NCBI GenBank assembly: GCA_036559705.1 | Contig: DATBSP010000073.1 | Coordinates: 14,688 to 78,687 of the forward strand | Length of the DNA: 64,000 nt | Source: Hyphomicrobium_A sp036559705 | GTDB taxonomy: Bacteria; Pseudomonadota; Alphaproteobacteria; Rhizobiales; Hyphomicrobiaceae | Reading direction: 5' to 3' | Shown: one piece after another, positions 27,642 through 38,400 of the stretch | How positions within the stretch are numbered: position 1 is the stretch's first letter | How the letters are laid out: every line of letters begins with the position of its first letter | Made by a program: the position numbers and the translations under genes | The notes under the pieces: generated by a model | The model's input: only the letters and a program-made list of their open reading frames with translations | The model's database searches: none | What the model was told of the DNA's origin: nothing

Positions 27642-29018
27642 ATGGATTGGCTGCCTACAATTTCCGACCGCGGCGGACCGCTTTATCTGCGCATCGTCAA
27701 TGCGCTGTCCGATGACATCGCCGCCGGACGCCTGCACCAGGGCCAGTTGCTACCCACGCACCGGGCTCTGGCGGTGGCTCTGGGGGTCGATCTCACGACG
27801 GTAACGCGCGCTTACACGGAGGCGCGGCGACAGGGGTTGACGGAGGCAAGGGTTGGCCGCGGCACGTTCGTCAAGGCCGGACCCGCGCACCAGTCGCGGC
27901 AATCCGCTTCGCCCGGCATCGACCTGTCGATGAACCTGCCGCCGCAGCCTCAGGATGCCGATCTCACCAGCCGGCTGGCGAAGGCCTTCGGCGAGGTGCG
28001 CGCCGAATCCAGTCTTGAGTCCTACCTCAATTACCAGCAGCCGGGAGGCACCCGGGCCGAACGCAACACGGCCGCCGACTGGTTGCAGTTTCTCGTACCC
28101 GGCGTCGCCAGCGATCGACTGATCATCGCGCCCGGCACGCAGTCAGCCCTGTTCTGCCTGCTCCTCACGCTGACTTCGCCGGGCGACAGCGTCTTCACCG
28201 AGACGCTGACCTATCCGGGGCTCAAGGCCGCCGCGGCCGCAGTGGGCGTCAACCTGATCGGCGTCGAGATGGACGCCGACGGCCTCGACCCGGGGGCACT
28301 GGAGCGCGCATGCCAGCGGAACGCCGAGGTCAAGGTCGTCTACTTGATGCCGACCATGCACAATCCGACGACAGCGACGATGCCGCCGTCACGGCGCGCG
28401 CAGATCGCCCAGATCATTCGCAAGCACAGCCTTACGCTGATCGAGGACGATCCATACGCCTTTCTCACAACGGGCGTGACGCCCTTGACAACGCTCATTC
28501 CCGAACGCGCTTATTTGACTGCCAGTCTGTCGAAGGCCATTACGCCCGGCCTGCGCGCCTCGCTCGTCGTCGTTCCGGACCAGGGGGACGCAGCACGCCT
28601 GATCAGCAGCCTGCGCGCAACGGTGCAGATGCCGGTGCCACTGGCAATCGCCATCGTGACGCGCTGGATGTGCGACGGGAGCGCCAATGCCATCATCAAG
28701 GCCGTGGGCGCGGAAGCAGCGGCGCGGCAGAGGTTGGCGCGCGATGCCCTGGCGGGGCAGACGTATGCGGCGGACCCCAAGGGGCACCACGTGTGGTTGT
28801 CGCTGCCCGAATCCAGATCGAGCGTGCGCTTTGCCGCAGAGTTGCAAAAACGTGGGCTCGGCGTCGTCACGGGCGACGCCTTTGCCACGACGCACGCACC
28901 GCCGAACTGCATTCGCATCGCTCTTGGAGCCGCTCGCAATCGTCCGCTGCTTGCCAAGGCGCTGGAGATCTTGCGCGAGACTCTCGCGGCCAAGGGCTAC
29001 GACGAGCAAGTTGTCTGA
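27642..29018 (+). CDS. MocR/PdxR-type PLP-dependent regulator (GntR-aminotransferase fusion)
   Basis: A 458-residue fusion protein. Residues 1-85 are a GntR winged helix (PLYLRIVNALSDDIAAGRLH, LGVDLTTVTRAYTEARRQGL). The rest is an aspartate-aminotransferase-like domain with PLP-binding sequence MHNPTTATMPPSRR, EDDPYAFL, and the Schiff-base Lys in YLTASLSKAITPGLRASL. Such regulators sense PLP plus an amino compound. It is divergent from DUF983-eamA (107 bp between starts), so control of that exporter is a reasonable inference. No acyltransferase or other fusion is seen. Confidence 0.9.
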   Translation: MDWLPTISDRGGPLYLRIVNALSDDIAAGRLHQGQLLPTHRALAVALGVDLTTVTRAYTEARRQGLTEARVGRGTFVKAGPAHQSRQSASPGIDLSMNLPPQPQDADLTSRLAKAFGEVRAESSLESYLNYQQPGGTRAERNTAADWLQFLVPGVASDRLIIAPGTQSALFCLLLTLTSPGDSVFTETLTYPGLKAAAAAVGVNLIGVEMDADGLDPGALERACQRNAEVKVVYLMPTMHNPTTATMPPSRRAQIAQIIRKHSLTLIEDDPYAFLTTGVTPLTTLIPERAYLTASLSKAITPGLRASLVVVPDQGDAARLISSLRATVQMPVPLAIAIVTRWMCDGSANAIIKAVGAEAAARQRLARDALAGQTYAADPKGHHVWLSLPESRSSVRFAAELQKRGLGVVTGDAFATTHAPPNCIRIALGAARNRPLLAKALEILRETLAAKGYDEQVV

Positions 29019-29198
29019 GGCAGTGCATCGACGTCCTTGACGCAGTGTAGGGCCATTGCAGGATTCTGCATAAGCTAAGTCGAATATCGTTATTCAAACG
29101 ACTGCGATGACCGACTAGGTTCCGCGCCACAGGCCATTTTGCGGGGACATCATGCGCATCAATCGTCGGCTCGCGTGCGCTTGCGATGCGGGCCGCGC

Positions 29199-30113
29199 AT
29201 GAATTTTCAGCAGCTCCGCATCATTCGCGAGACGGCCCGCTGCAACTTCAACCTGACCGAAGTTGCCAACGCGCTGCTGACCTCGCAATCCGGCGTCAGC
29301 AAGCACGTCAAAGATTTCGAGGACGAGCTCGGCATCGAGCTGTTCGTGCGTCGCGGCAAGCGGTTACTGGGACTGACGGACGCGGGGAAGGAGGCCATTG
29401 AAATCGTCGAGCGGATGCTCATCGATGCGCAGAACCTTTCGCAGATCGGCGGCCGGCTCTCGTCTGCGGATGAAGGTACGCTGCGGATTGTCACCACCCA
29501 CACGCAGGCGCGCTACACGCTGCCGCCCATCATCGCCTGTTTCAAGCAGGCCTTTCCGCACGTGCGCCTAGCGCTCAACCAGGCGAGCCCGCGCGACATC
29601 GCTGCGATCCTCCTCGAGGGCGAAACCGACATCGGGCTCGCCACCGACACAATGGAGAATACGGCGGGGCTCGTGACCTTCCCCTACTATACGTGGGAGC
29701 ACGCTATCATCGTCCCCGCGGGGCACCCCCTCGAGCGCACCGCATCCCTGACGCTCGAGGACGTCGCCGAATGGCCGATCATCACCTACGACGAAGGGCT
29801 GACTGGCCGAACGCGCATCGACGACGCGTTCGCGCGGGACGGGCTCATTCCGGACATCGCCATCTCGGCGCTCGATGCCGACGTGATAAAGTCCTATGTC
29901 GAGCTCGGTCTCGGCGTTGGCATCATTGCCGCGATGGCTTTCGACCCCGAGCGCGACACGAAACTGCGCCGCCTCGGCTGCTCCAGCCTGTTCGACACTA
30001 ATACCTCGAGCCTGGGTGTGCGGCGTGGCCGCTATCTGCGAGGGTACGTGTACCGCTTCATCGAGCTGTGCTCGCCCGCCCTCACCGAGGCCGTCGTCCG
30101 CAAGGCGCTTTAG
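29199..30113 (+). CDS. LysR family regulator, CysB/Cbl-like
   Basis: A 304-residue LysR-type regulator. N-terminal winged helix: MNFQQLRIIRETARCNFNLT, LTSQSGVSKHVKDFEDELGI and LFVRRGKRLLGLT. The effector-binding domain opens TTHTQARYTLPPIIACFKQA and has the ATDTMENTAGLVTFPYY region, close to the CysB/Cbl subfamily that responds to acetylserine or sulphate starvation. It may control sulphur assimilation genes elsewhere, and its neighbour EamA-like exporter would fit. The frame is open upstream to 29139; ATG 29199 is the family start. Confidence 0.88.
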   Translation: MNFQQLRIIRETARCNFNLTEVANALLTSQSGVSKHVKDFEDELGIELFVRRGKRLLGLTDAGKEAIEIVERMLIDAQNLSQIGGRLSSADEGTLRIVTTHTQARYTLPPIIACFKQAFPHVRLALNQASPRDIAAILLEGETDIGLATDTMENTAGLVTFPYYTWEHAIIVPAGHPLERTASLTLEDVAEWPIITYDEGLTGRTRIDDAFARDGLIPDIAISALDADVIKSYVELGLGVGIIAAMAFDPERDTKLRRLGCSSLFDTNTSSLGVRRGRYLRGYVYRFIELCSPALTEAVVRKAL

Positions 30114-30219
30114 CCAGGCCCCATGAGTTCGTCGGCAATTCGTTCTCCAGTCGGCGAAGCCTAGGCTATATTCGACAACAGTCGACTTGGCGGCCGGCAG
30201 CACCTAGGAGCCCCCGAGA

Positions 30220-30684
30220 ATGGCCCGCCCTCCCTTGCCGCCGTTCAGCGAGACAACCGCCATCGAGAAGGTTCGTCTCGCCGAGGACGGCTGGAATTCC
30301 CGCGATCCGGCTAAGGTCGCGCTGGCCTACACACCGAACAGTCAATGGCGGAACCGCGCAGAGTTCTTCACCGGACGCGATGCCATCGTGGCATTCCTCA
30401 CGCGCAAGTGGACGCGCGAGCTCGACTATCGGCTGATCAAGGAGCTGTGGACCTTCGCCGGCAACAGGATCGCAGTACGCTTCGCCTACGAGTTCCACGA
30501 CGACAGCAACAATTGGTTTCGTGCCTATGGCAATGAGAACTGGGAATTCGACGAGGACGGCCTGATGCGCCGGCGCATCGCCAGCATCAACGAGCACCCG
30601 ATTGCAGATGCGGACCGCAAATTCTATTGGCCTTTGGGGCGCCGGCCGAACGACCATCCCGGCCTCAGCGATTGCGGGTTTTGA
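30220..30684 (+). CDS. NTF2-like DUF1348 family protein
   Basis: A 154-residue cytosolic protein of the nuclear-transport-factor-2-like fold (DUF1348): EKVRLAEDGWNSRDPAKVAL, NSQWRNRAEFFTGRDAIVAF, RFAYEFHDDSNNWFRAYGNE and MRRRIASINEHPI. Family proteins are very conserved in length and sequence but lack a known substrate; the fold commonly houses a small hydrophobic pocket. Located between the CysB-like regulator (107 bp upstream) and a large secreted protein; no evidence of co-regulation. ATG 30220 follows GGAGCCCCCGAGA. Confidence 0.9.
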   Translation: MARPPLPPFSETTAIEKVRLAEDGWNSRDPAKVALAYTPNSQWRNRAEFFTGRDAIVAFLTRKWTRELDYRLIKELWTFAGNRIAVRFAYEFHDDSNNWFRAYGNENWEFDEDGLMRRRIASINEHPIADADRKFYWPLGRRPNDHPGLSDCGF

Positions 30685-30817
30685 CGCCCCGTGTTGCAGC
30701 AACCCTAACGAAGCATTTCCATAAGACAGTTGCGGCCAATGTTCCTTGGGGAACAACCCGTCGAATGGCCCCGACCTACCATGCAGATTGTCCGTTTTGA
30801 TAATTTAAGGCCAACTG

Positions 30818-33800
30818 ATGAACTCCTTGCAGGCCACTCGCGCTCGGCGCTTGATTGGCCGTCGCTTTAGCACCGCTCTGTTGGCGCTTGCGACTTGTAC
30901 TTTTGTTCCTCTTCCGGCCATCGCCGCTGATGCCATCATGAAGCGCGGCGACGCAGCGGTCACCGGCTTTTCGGGCGCCAGAGTGTGGGGCAACGTCCCG
31001 GCTGACGTGTCCCCCACGGACGTCACTTTGATCGACACTGCCGGTCCCGTGCTGCGTGTGTTCGATCTAGCGCGGCTCGGAGGCCCTGCCGCCGGAGCGC
31101 TGGCCAACGCCCCGTCGACCTTCCAGGTAACGGCCGGAGAGATCGGCCAGGTGTTCGGCGCTGCACTCGACAGCGACACCGCCAATCGCAGTCCCAATAT
31201 TTATCTGACCTCGACGTCTCTGTTCGGCCTGCAAATCGTTTCCAAGGGAGGCCGCAGGCTCGTTAGTGGCGAGCGCGGTGCGCGCTGGATGCCCGGCCAG
31301 TTTGGCGTGCCGAAGGGCGGCGGTCCCGGTTCGGTCTGGAAGATCGACGGCACCTCCGGTGCCATTTCGCTCTTTGCTAACATCCGGCACGACGACAAGG
31401 ACAATGCAGGTCCCGGTCTCGGCAATGTCGCCTACGATGCGGCCACCAGCCAGCTCTTCGTCACCGACTTGGAGTTCGGCCTTATTCATCGCTTGGGCCT
31501 CGACGGCAGCCTGCGTGGCAGCTTCGACCACGGCACGACCGGCCGAGCCGGTGCAGGGCTGGAGGCCATTCCCTACGATGCCTCGCGCAGGACGAACATC
31601 GAGCGTCCAGAATTCAACGTCGAAGATCCCTTTACGTGGGGATTCGCCGACGCCCGCCGGCGCGTGTTCGCCGTCACCGTACAAAGCGGACGCGTCTATT
31701 ATTCCGTCGCCAAGCCCTTACAGATCTGGTCGGTCGGTCTCAACACCGACGGCAGCTTTGCGGACGACGCCCACGCCGAGTTCGACGTCAAGGACACGCC
31801 CAACGACAACGTCGTCACCGACATACTGTTCGACGGTCCGGACCGGCTCTACCTGTCGCAGCGCGGCGGCCTAACCGGCAGCTACGACTACTCGATCTTC
31901 GCCAAGCTGGAGAAACCGGTCGTCCGCCGCTACGCATGGAACGACAGCGACAAAGCGTGGTCGGAAGACGTCGGCGAGTTCGCCGTCGGCCTCAAGCTGC
32001 CGCATCGCTCGACCCTCGGCGGCATTGCGCTGAGCTACGGTTACGACGCCGACGGCAAGATCGACTTCGGCAAGTGCCGAAAGACCCTGTGGACCAGCGG
32101 CGAGCACCTGCGTGAAGGCGAGGACAAGGAGCGCGAGTTCAAGGGCGGCGCGCGCGTCGTGCATGGCCTGCAAGGAACTGACAAAGGCAACGTCCGCCCG
32201 GCTAACGAGCCGCCATATCAGACGTGGTTTGTCGACAACGATGGCCAGTACGATGACGCAGACTTGTACAGCCGCATCGGCGATATCGCGATCTACGCGC
32301 CTTGCGATGCGGTAACCGCCACAGCGCCGTCGCCGCCCCTGAGCCCAATTCCGGTACCGACGCCTCCCCACGGCCCGGGCGTATGGATCGACAAGGTGTG
32401 CACGCCAGCCCCGTTCGGTGGCCCCATCCACTGCGTCATCACCGTGACCAACAGCGGCAGTACGCCGCCAGTAGATCCGGTCACAATCTGGGACGCAGCG
32501 ACGATCCTCGCCGGTCCAGGTGCGGGCGGCGCCGTCATCATCACTGCGGTCGCACCCGACATCCCGCACTGGCTCTGTTCGCCGGTGCCGGCTGCAAATC
32601 TCTTCTGCACACTGGCGCCTGAGTTATTGCCGCCCGGCGCCAGCCATTTCATCGACGTCACGATCGACACCGGCCCTCTGCTCCTCGCCGGCAATCACGG
32701 CTTCCGCAACTGTGCGGTGCTCGGGGCACCGTGGTACGGAGAAGCCTGCGCCGAAGGCGGAACGCACCTCACCATCGTAAAGACCGCGCCGGCCGCATGC
32801 GCGCCGGGTGGCGACTGCACGTTCGGCGTCACCATCACCAACAACGGTTCGCTGCCCTTCAGCGGCGACGTCGTTCTCAGCGACAGCATGTTCATGGGGC
32901 CGGCTGCAGCGCTGCCCGCTCCGATTACCATGCCGCCACCGCTCGGCTGCCTTCCAGCGCCCGCCGCAGTGCCGTTCTCGTGTACTGCGCCGCTCACGCT
33001 CGCGGCCGGAGCATCACAGGTCTTTTCCATCACGGCGACCATGCCTATCGGCCCGGCACCGGGCTACTGGGCGCGCAATTGCATCGCCATCTCGGCCCCG
33101 GGCGTGGCGCCGCCGGCGCTGCCTCCCGCGGCGTCGGGTGACGCCAGCGTGAGCTGCGCCTGGGTCCCCGTTGGAGCGCCGCTCCCGCTGAGCAACTTGC
33201 GGCTGACAAAGACGACATTGCACGCGGGCAAATGCTCCAAGATGCCGTTCAACGTCATCCTCTGCGACTACGAGATCGCTCTCATCAACGACGGCCCGTC
33301 GCCCTATCACGGCATGCTGACGGTCAATGAGACGGTTCCCGCCGCGTCCATCATGACGGTCGGCGACCCGACCTGGGCCTGCGCGGGTGGGCCGCCCGTC
33401 TACGGCTGTAATACGCTCGCGGCTGTCGACATTCCTGTAAGTGCCTCGCTCGCGATCCCGGTGCACATCAGCATTCCGCTGGCGCCGCTAGAGGCCGCCG
33501 GCTGCTCATCGCCCAACACGGCGGCGATCGTCGCACCGGCGGGTGGCAGCGATGTCAACTTCGATGCCGGCGACGATGCGGACACTGCCATCGCCGACGC
33601 GTTCCTCTCCTGGGTCGATGCGTTTGGCGTGTTGCAGGTCACCTGCGACCCGACCAACCTCAAGACCAAGAAGGTCTCTAAGGGCGATTGCGTCGAGTCC
33701 GGAGAGGGCTTCCGCTGCGAGTACACGGTCGCTGTGACCAACACCGGCCCCGACCCCTATCACGGCCCACTGAAAGTGAGCGAGCAGCTCGGCTTTGCGC

Positions 33801-35182
33801 CAACGTCCGTGTCGTTCTCAGCGGACTGGGGCTGCTCGGGCGGTGGTGCCAACTACCTGTGCACCAACCCACACGTCGACATGAAAAAGGGCCAGACGGT
33901 CGAGTTGGGCGTCACGGTCAATGTGCTGGACGGGCGCCAGTGCGAGCTCATCAACCGAGCGGCCACGATCTTTCCGGTGGCTGGCACACGTTACAACAAC
34001 GTGGCGGGCGACGACCTCGCGGCCGCGACGGCGAAGATCCCCGGCAAGCGTTGCGAGAAGCCAGACCGGCCGCAATGCGAGCCGGGCACCAACGAGATGC
34101 GCAGCGAAAGCGGTGCCTGCGTCTGTAAGACGGGTTACATGCGCGATCATGATCGCGGTTGCGTCCGCATCATCCCCGAGCCCGCGCGCTGCCCCGACGG
34201 CACGCCGGTCCCCAAGAATGGCCGCTGCCCCGGCACTGCCCCCAAGTGCGACCCGGGTCCCAACGAGTACCGCAACGACGATAACCGCTGCGTGTGCAAG
34301 AGTGGCTATGAGCGGAACGACCGCGGCCTCTGCGTCGCTGAAGAAACTCCGCTGTGCGAGCCAGGCCGCAATGAGTACCGCAACGACAAAGATCAGTGCG
34401 TGTGCAAGCGCGGCTACGAGCGCGACAAGAGCGGCCGTTGCATCGAAGGCGAAAAGCCGCAATGCCAGCCTGGTCCGAACGCGGTGCGCGACGATAAGGG
34501 TGCGTGCGTCTGCAAGCGTGGCTACGAGCGCGACAAGAACGGCCGCTGCGTCGAAGACGTAAAGCCGCAGTGTCAGCCTGGCCCGAACGAGGTGCGCGAC
34601 GATAAGGGTGCGTGCGTCTGCAAGCGTGGCTACGAGCGCGACAAGAACGGCCGCTGCGTCACGGACGTGAAGCCGCAGTGCGAGCCTGCTCCAAACGAGC
34701 ACCGCGACGACAATGGTAAGTGCGTCTGCAAGCGCGGCTATGAGCGCGACAAGAACGGCCTCTGCGTGAAACCGACCGATCCGGCCGACGAATGCCGCAA
34801 GCAGGGCAAGATCTGGGACCGGAAGCGCTGCGTCGACCCGGCAAGCCCGGCCGATGAGTGCCGCAAGAAGGGTTGGCTGTGGACCGGCAAGCGCTGCGTC
34901 GAGCCGCCGAAGAAGCCATGCCCGCCTGGCACCACCGGCACGCCACCGAAGTGCAAGACGATCGAGAAGCCGAAGTGCCCGTCCGGAACCATCGGCACGC
35001 CGCCAAAGTGTAGGTCGATCGTGAAGCCGAAATGCCCCTCTGGGATGAGCGGCACGCCGCCGAATTGCAAGCCGCTCGTGAAGTTGAAACCGAAGTGCCC
35101 GTCGGGCACCACCGGCACCTTCCCCAACTGCAAGCAGGTCTCAAGCCCGGCACGTCTCGGCTTAAAACGTGCTGGCGCTTGA
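30818..35182 (+). CDS. Large secreted multi-repeat protein (propeller-like, DUF11-like, Cys-rich repeats)
   Basis: A 1454-residue exported protein. Signal peptide in residues 1-37 (LLALATCTFVPLPAIAADA). Residues ~45-500 are beta-rich with propeller-like repeats (GNVAYDAATSQLFVTDLEFG). A Pro-rich linker precedes four Ig-like DUF11-type modules starting near residues 518, 650, 793 and 947. From ~1085 to 1322 come six Cys-rich EGF-like units of 36-38 residues (VCKRGYERDKNGRC). The tail has two DECRK units and four copies like PKCPSGTxGTPPxCK. Paired Cys imply disulphides. The product is probably a surface or matrix protein. No anchor, enzyme motif or TonB box was seen. Next gene begins 284 bp on. 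Confidence 0.7.
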   Translation: MNSLQATRARRLIGRRFSTALLALATCTFVPLPAIAADAIMKRGDAAVTGFSGARVWGNVPADVSPTDVTLIDTAGPVLRVFDLARLGGPAAGALANAPSTFQVTAGEIGQVFGAALDSDTANRSPNIYLTSTSLFGLQIVSKGGRRLVSGERGARWMPGQFGVPKGGGPGSVWKIDGTSGAISLFANIRHDDKDNAGPGLGNVAYDAATSQLFVTDLEFGLIHRLGLDGSLRGSFDHGTTGRAGAGLEAIPYDASRRTNIERPEFNVEDPFTWGFADARRRVFAVTVQSGRVYYSVAKPLQIWSVGLNTDGSFADDAHAEFDVKDTPNDNVVTDILFDGPDRLYLSQRGGLTGSYDYSIFAKLEKPVVRRYAWNDSDKAWSEDVGEFAVGLKLPHRSTLGGIALSYGYDADGKIDFGKCRKTLWTSGEHLREGEDKEREFKGGARVVHGLQGTDKGNVRPANEPPYQTWFVDNDGQYDDADLYSRIGDIAIYAPCDAVTATAPSPPLSPIPVPTPPHGPGVWIDKVCTPAPFGGPIHCVITVTNSGSTPPVDPVTIWDAATILAGPGAGGAVIITAVAPDIPHWLCSPVPAANLFCTLAPELLPPGASHFIDVTIDTGPLLLAGNHGFRNCAVLGAPWYGEACAEGGTHLTIVKTAPAACAPGGDCTFGVTITNNGSLPFSGDVVLSDSMFMGPAAALPAPITMPPPLGCLPAPAAVPFSCTAPLTLAAGASQVFSITATMPIGPAPGYWARNCIAISAPGVAPPALPPAASGDASVSCAWVPVGAPLPLSNLRLTKTTLHAGKCSKMPFNVILCDYEIALINDGPSPYHGMLTVNETVPAASIMTVGDPTWACAGGPPVYGCNTLAAVDIPVSASLAIPVHISIPLAPLEAAGCSSPNTAAIVAPAGGSDVNFDAGDDADTAIADAFLSWVDAFGVLQVTCDPTNLKTKKVSKGDCVESGEGFRCEYTVAVTNTGPDPYHGPLKVSEQLGFAPTSVSFSADWGCSGGGANYLCTNPHVDMKKGQTVELGVTVNVLDGRQCELINRAATIFPVAGTRYNNVAGDDLAAATAKIPGKRCEKPDRPQCEPGTNEMRSESGACVCKTGYMRDHDRGCVRIIPEPARCPDGTPVPKNGRCPGTAPKCDPGPNEYRNDDNRCVCKSGYERNDRGLCVAEETPLCEPGRNEYRNDKDQCVCKRGYERDKSGRCIEGEKPQCQPGPNAVRDDKGACVCKRGYERDKNGRCVEDVKPQCQPGPNEVRDDKGACVCKRGYERDKNGRCVTDVKPQCEPAPNEHRDDNGKCVCKRGYERDKNGLCVKPTDPADECRKQGKIWDRKRCVDPASPADECRKKGWLWTGKRCVEPPKKPCPPGTTGTPPKCKTIEKPKCPSGTIGTPPKCRSIVKPKCPSGMSGTPPNCKPLVKLKPKCPSGTTGTFPNCKQVSSPARLGLKRAGA
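34072..34785 (+). repeat. Tandem coding repeats (about 108-114 bp) of a Cys-rich module
   Basis: Six related units inside the large secreted gene. Units around 34459-34670 are almost identical at DNA level over about 108 bp, with neighbours more diverged, which points to recent duplication or gene conversion. Each unit encodes a Cys pattern C-x(5)-NE-x(4-8)-C-x-C-x-x-GYERD-x(3)-C. Confidence 0.85.
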
Positions 35183-35466
35183 GAGGGGCTGACGGAAAAC
35201 GCAAATTGTGAAGCGGCAGCAAATGAGCTCTTTAGGCCGACAAACAGTTAAACCGCGCGAACCATGATTTGATGCCTCCGGCATCAGCCGCCAATCGGCC
35301 TGACCGTCGGCGACCTTACGGAACAGTATGTTTGCCCTGCCCACGGCCGTTGATATGGCTGCGGCAGGACATGCGATCGGCGCAGTGAGGAGCCGCGTTT
35401 CGGGCTGACCGCATACGAACAGATCGCGTGTCGTAGGCCGGCCCGGCTCCGATCAAGGTCAAGCTC

Positions 35467-38400
35467 GTGACACGTCATCCAGTCTTTTTCGATCCCACTA
35501 GGCGTCGCTCGGTGATCCTCGGTCACCTCGGCTGGATCGTGTCTGTCGTCAGTACGATCGTGCTCGTGCTGTTCGTCGCCAGTCTGTTTTTCCTTCCGGC
35601 CGTCTCCGTACTCCCCCTCGATCCGCCACATAAGCGTACCGCCGTAGCAACCGCTAACGACGTCGCGCAACGCCGTGAGCTGCTGCCGGCAGCGCGGCGG
35701 TTGGCTGATGCGGCGCGCTCGACGACAGCCGCGACCAAGTGGCAGGGGTCGACGATGCCGAAGGCGACGGCCAAGCAGCTCCTGGCCGCGCGCGGGCGCG
35801 CCGACAGCCGGCCGCTTGCCATCGGCTTCTACGTGACGTGGGATGACAGCAGTTTCGCGTCGCTCGCGGCCGCCCTTCCCAAGCTCGATTGGGTAGTACC
35901 GAGCTGGCTCGAGCTCACTGGGCCGGACCTGGAACTCAAAGCCGCGGTCGACCAGAAATCCGTTGATCTGCTGCGCAAGCAAAAGCAGCGCCCCAGCGTG
36001 CTGCCGATGTTGCAGAACGCCACCGACGGACAATGGGATGGCCCAGGGCTCGCCCGCTTATTGGCTGATCCGGCCAAACGCAAAGCGCGCATCGACGGCC
36101 TCGTTGCTTTCCTCGCAGCCAACGAGGCTCAGGGACTCGTCATCGACTTCGAGGAAGTGCCGAAAGACGCGCATCGGAATTTCCTGACCTTCCTGCGCGA
36201 GCTGCGCACCGCGTTCGCGCCGCACGGATGGGTGGTTGCTATCGCTGCGCCATTCGACGATCCCGACTGGACTTACCGCAGCTACGCAGCAGCGACCGAC
36301 TATCAAATTCTCATGGCTTACGACGAGCACTTCGAGGAGGGCGAGCCGGGAGCCATCGCGTCGCAATCCTGGTTCGTCGACAAGCTCAGCCGCAGGATGC
36401 AGGAGCTTGATCCAGCCAAGACCATCGTTGCCATCGGCAACTACGGATATGACTGGACCGGCAAGCCGCCGGCCGTCGACATGACCTTCCAGGAGATCGT
36501 GTTGGCGTCGAAGGAATCGGAAGCGCCGATCACCTTCGATGCGCAGACGCTCAACCCGCATTTCGACTATCGGGAGGATGACGGCAGCGTCCACCACGTT
36601 TGGTTTCTCGATGCCGTGACGGCGCAAAATCAGATGCGTGCCGCCGACGTGTTTCGCCCCAAAGGCTACGCCCTATGGCGCCTGGGATCGGAAGACCCTT
36701 CGATCTGGTCGCTGTTTGGCCGCCCCTATGACGCCGGCATACCGGCGGACCTGAAGACGATCGTTCCGGGCAGCGACATCGACATCGAAGGCCAGGGCGA
36801 GATCCTCAATATCGCCGCCGAGCCGGCGAGTGGAGCCCGCACGTTCGAGACCGACAGGACCCATCGTCTCATCACGTCGGAGACGTTCACCAAAATTCCA
36901 ACCTCCTATGTCATTCGCCGCTCCGGCTGGGTGCCCCACAAGGTGGCGTTGACCTTCGACGATGGCCCGAGCGCCGAGTGGACACCGCAAATCCTGGACA
37001 TCCTGAAGCGGAAGGGCGTCAAGGCGACATTCTTCATTGTCGGCGAGAACGGCGAGACAAATCCCGGCCTCGTCCAGCGCATCCTCGCCGAGGGCCACGA
37101 GATCGGCAATCACACCTTTACTCATCCGAATGTCGCCGAAGCGTCGGCCGAGGGCGCACGACTTGAGCTCAACGCCACGCAACGATTGGTCGAGGCGCTG
37201 ACCGGACGGTCGATGCGGCTTTTCAGACCACCGTTCTTTGGCGATGCCGAGCCGACTACGCCCGACGAGATCATGCCGGTTAAGATTGCTCAGACGCTCG
37301 GGTATACGACGGTAGGCCTGAGGGTCGATCCCGACGACTGGCAAGGGCCGTCAGCCGATTTGATCGTGCAGCGGATCATGGACCGCATGGCCGACACCAA
37401 TCCCGAGACGCGTGGGCAGATCGTGCTGCTGCACGATGCTGGCGGCGACCGATCCCACACGGTAGCCGCGCTACCGCGCATCATCGACGGATTGCGCGCC
37501 AAGGGACTAGAGATCGTGCCAGTGTCGGAGCTTGCCGGCTGGACGCTAAACCAAGTCATGCCGCCCGTGCCGCCGGAGGATCGCTCGGCGGTGGTCAATT
37601 GGTATGTGTTCATCACTGCGAGCTGGCTGCAAGCCGTGATGCACTGGCTGTTCATGCTTGCCATCGGCCTCGGCCTTGCGCGCCTCGTTGCGCTGTGCGG
37701 GCTGGCCATATGGAGCCGCTACAAATCCGTCCCGCCGCCACCGCTTGCGGCAAGCGACGGCGTCGCCGTTTCCGTGCTGATACCTGCCTACAACGAAGCC
37801 AAGGTCATCGCCGGGTCGGTCGCGCGCATCCTCGACAGCCGGCATGCCATCCTCGAGGTCATCGTCATTGACGACGGGTCTACCGACGGCACCAGCGAAG
37901 TCGTACGTGAGCATTTCGGATCCGACCCGCGAGTTACGCTCATCACCGTGGCAAACGGCGGCAAGGCGCGGGCGGTCAACACGGGCCTTGCCGCCTCGCA
38001 CGGCGAGGTCGTCGTTGCACTCGACGCCGACACCCACTTCGAGCCCGATACCATCGCGCGACTCGCACGCTGGTTCGGCGACGCAACGATCGGCGCCGTC
38101 GCCGGCAACGCGAAGGTCGGCAACCGCATCAATCTTCTGACCCGCTGGCAGGCGCTCGAGTACATCACTGCGCAGAACCTTGAACGGCGGGCGCTCGCGG
38201 CCCTGGATTGCATCACGGTCGTCCCTGGCGCCGTCGGCGCCTGGCGCAGGTCCGCTTTGATGAAGCTCGGCGGCTTCCCGACGGATACCCTCGCCGAGGA
38301 TCAGGATCTGACCATCGCCATCCAGAAGGCCGGTTACCAGGCGGTCTTCGACGCAGATGCCGTGGCGTGGACCGAAGCGCCCGATACGGTCGCCGGCCTT

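Noticed and set aside
30750..30775. GGAAC upstream of the large secreted gene
   Set aside because: No CGTT or GGTT at 16-17 nt spacing.
34072..34785. Regular repeat that might be mistaken for a CRISPR array
   Set aside because: Units are in frame, about 108-114 bp long and coding, with no unique spacers.
35320..35352. GGAAC upstream of the polysaccharide synthase
   Set aside because: The nearest CGTT is 23 nt away, outside the EcfG spacing.
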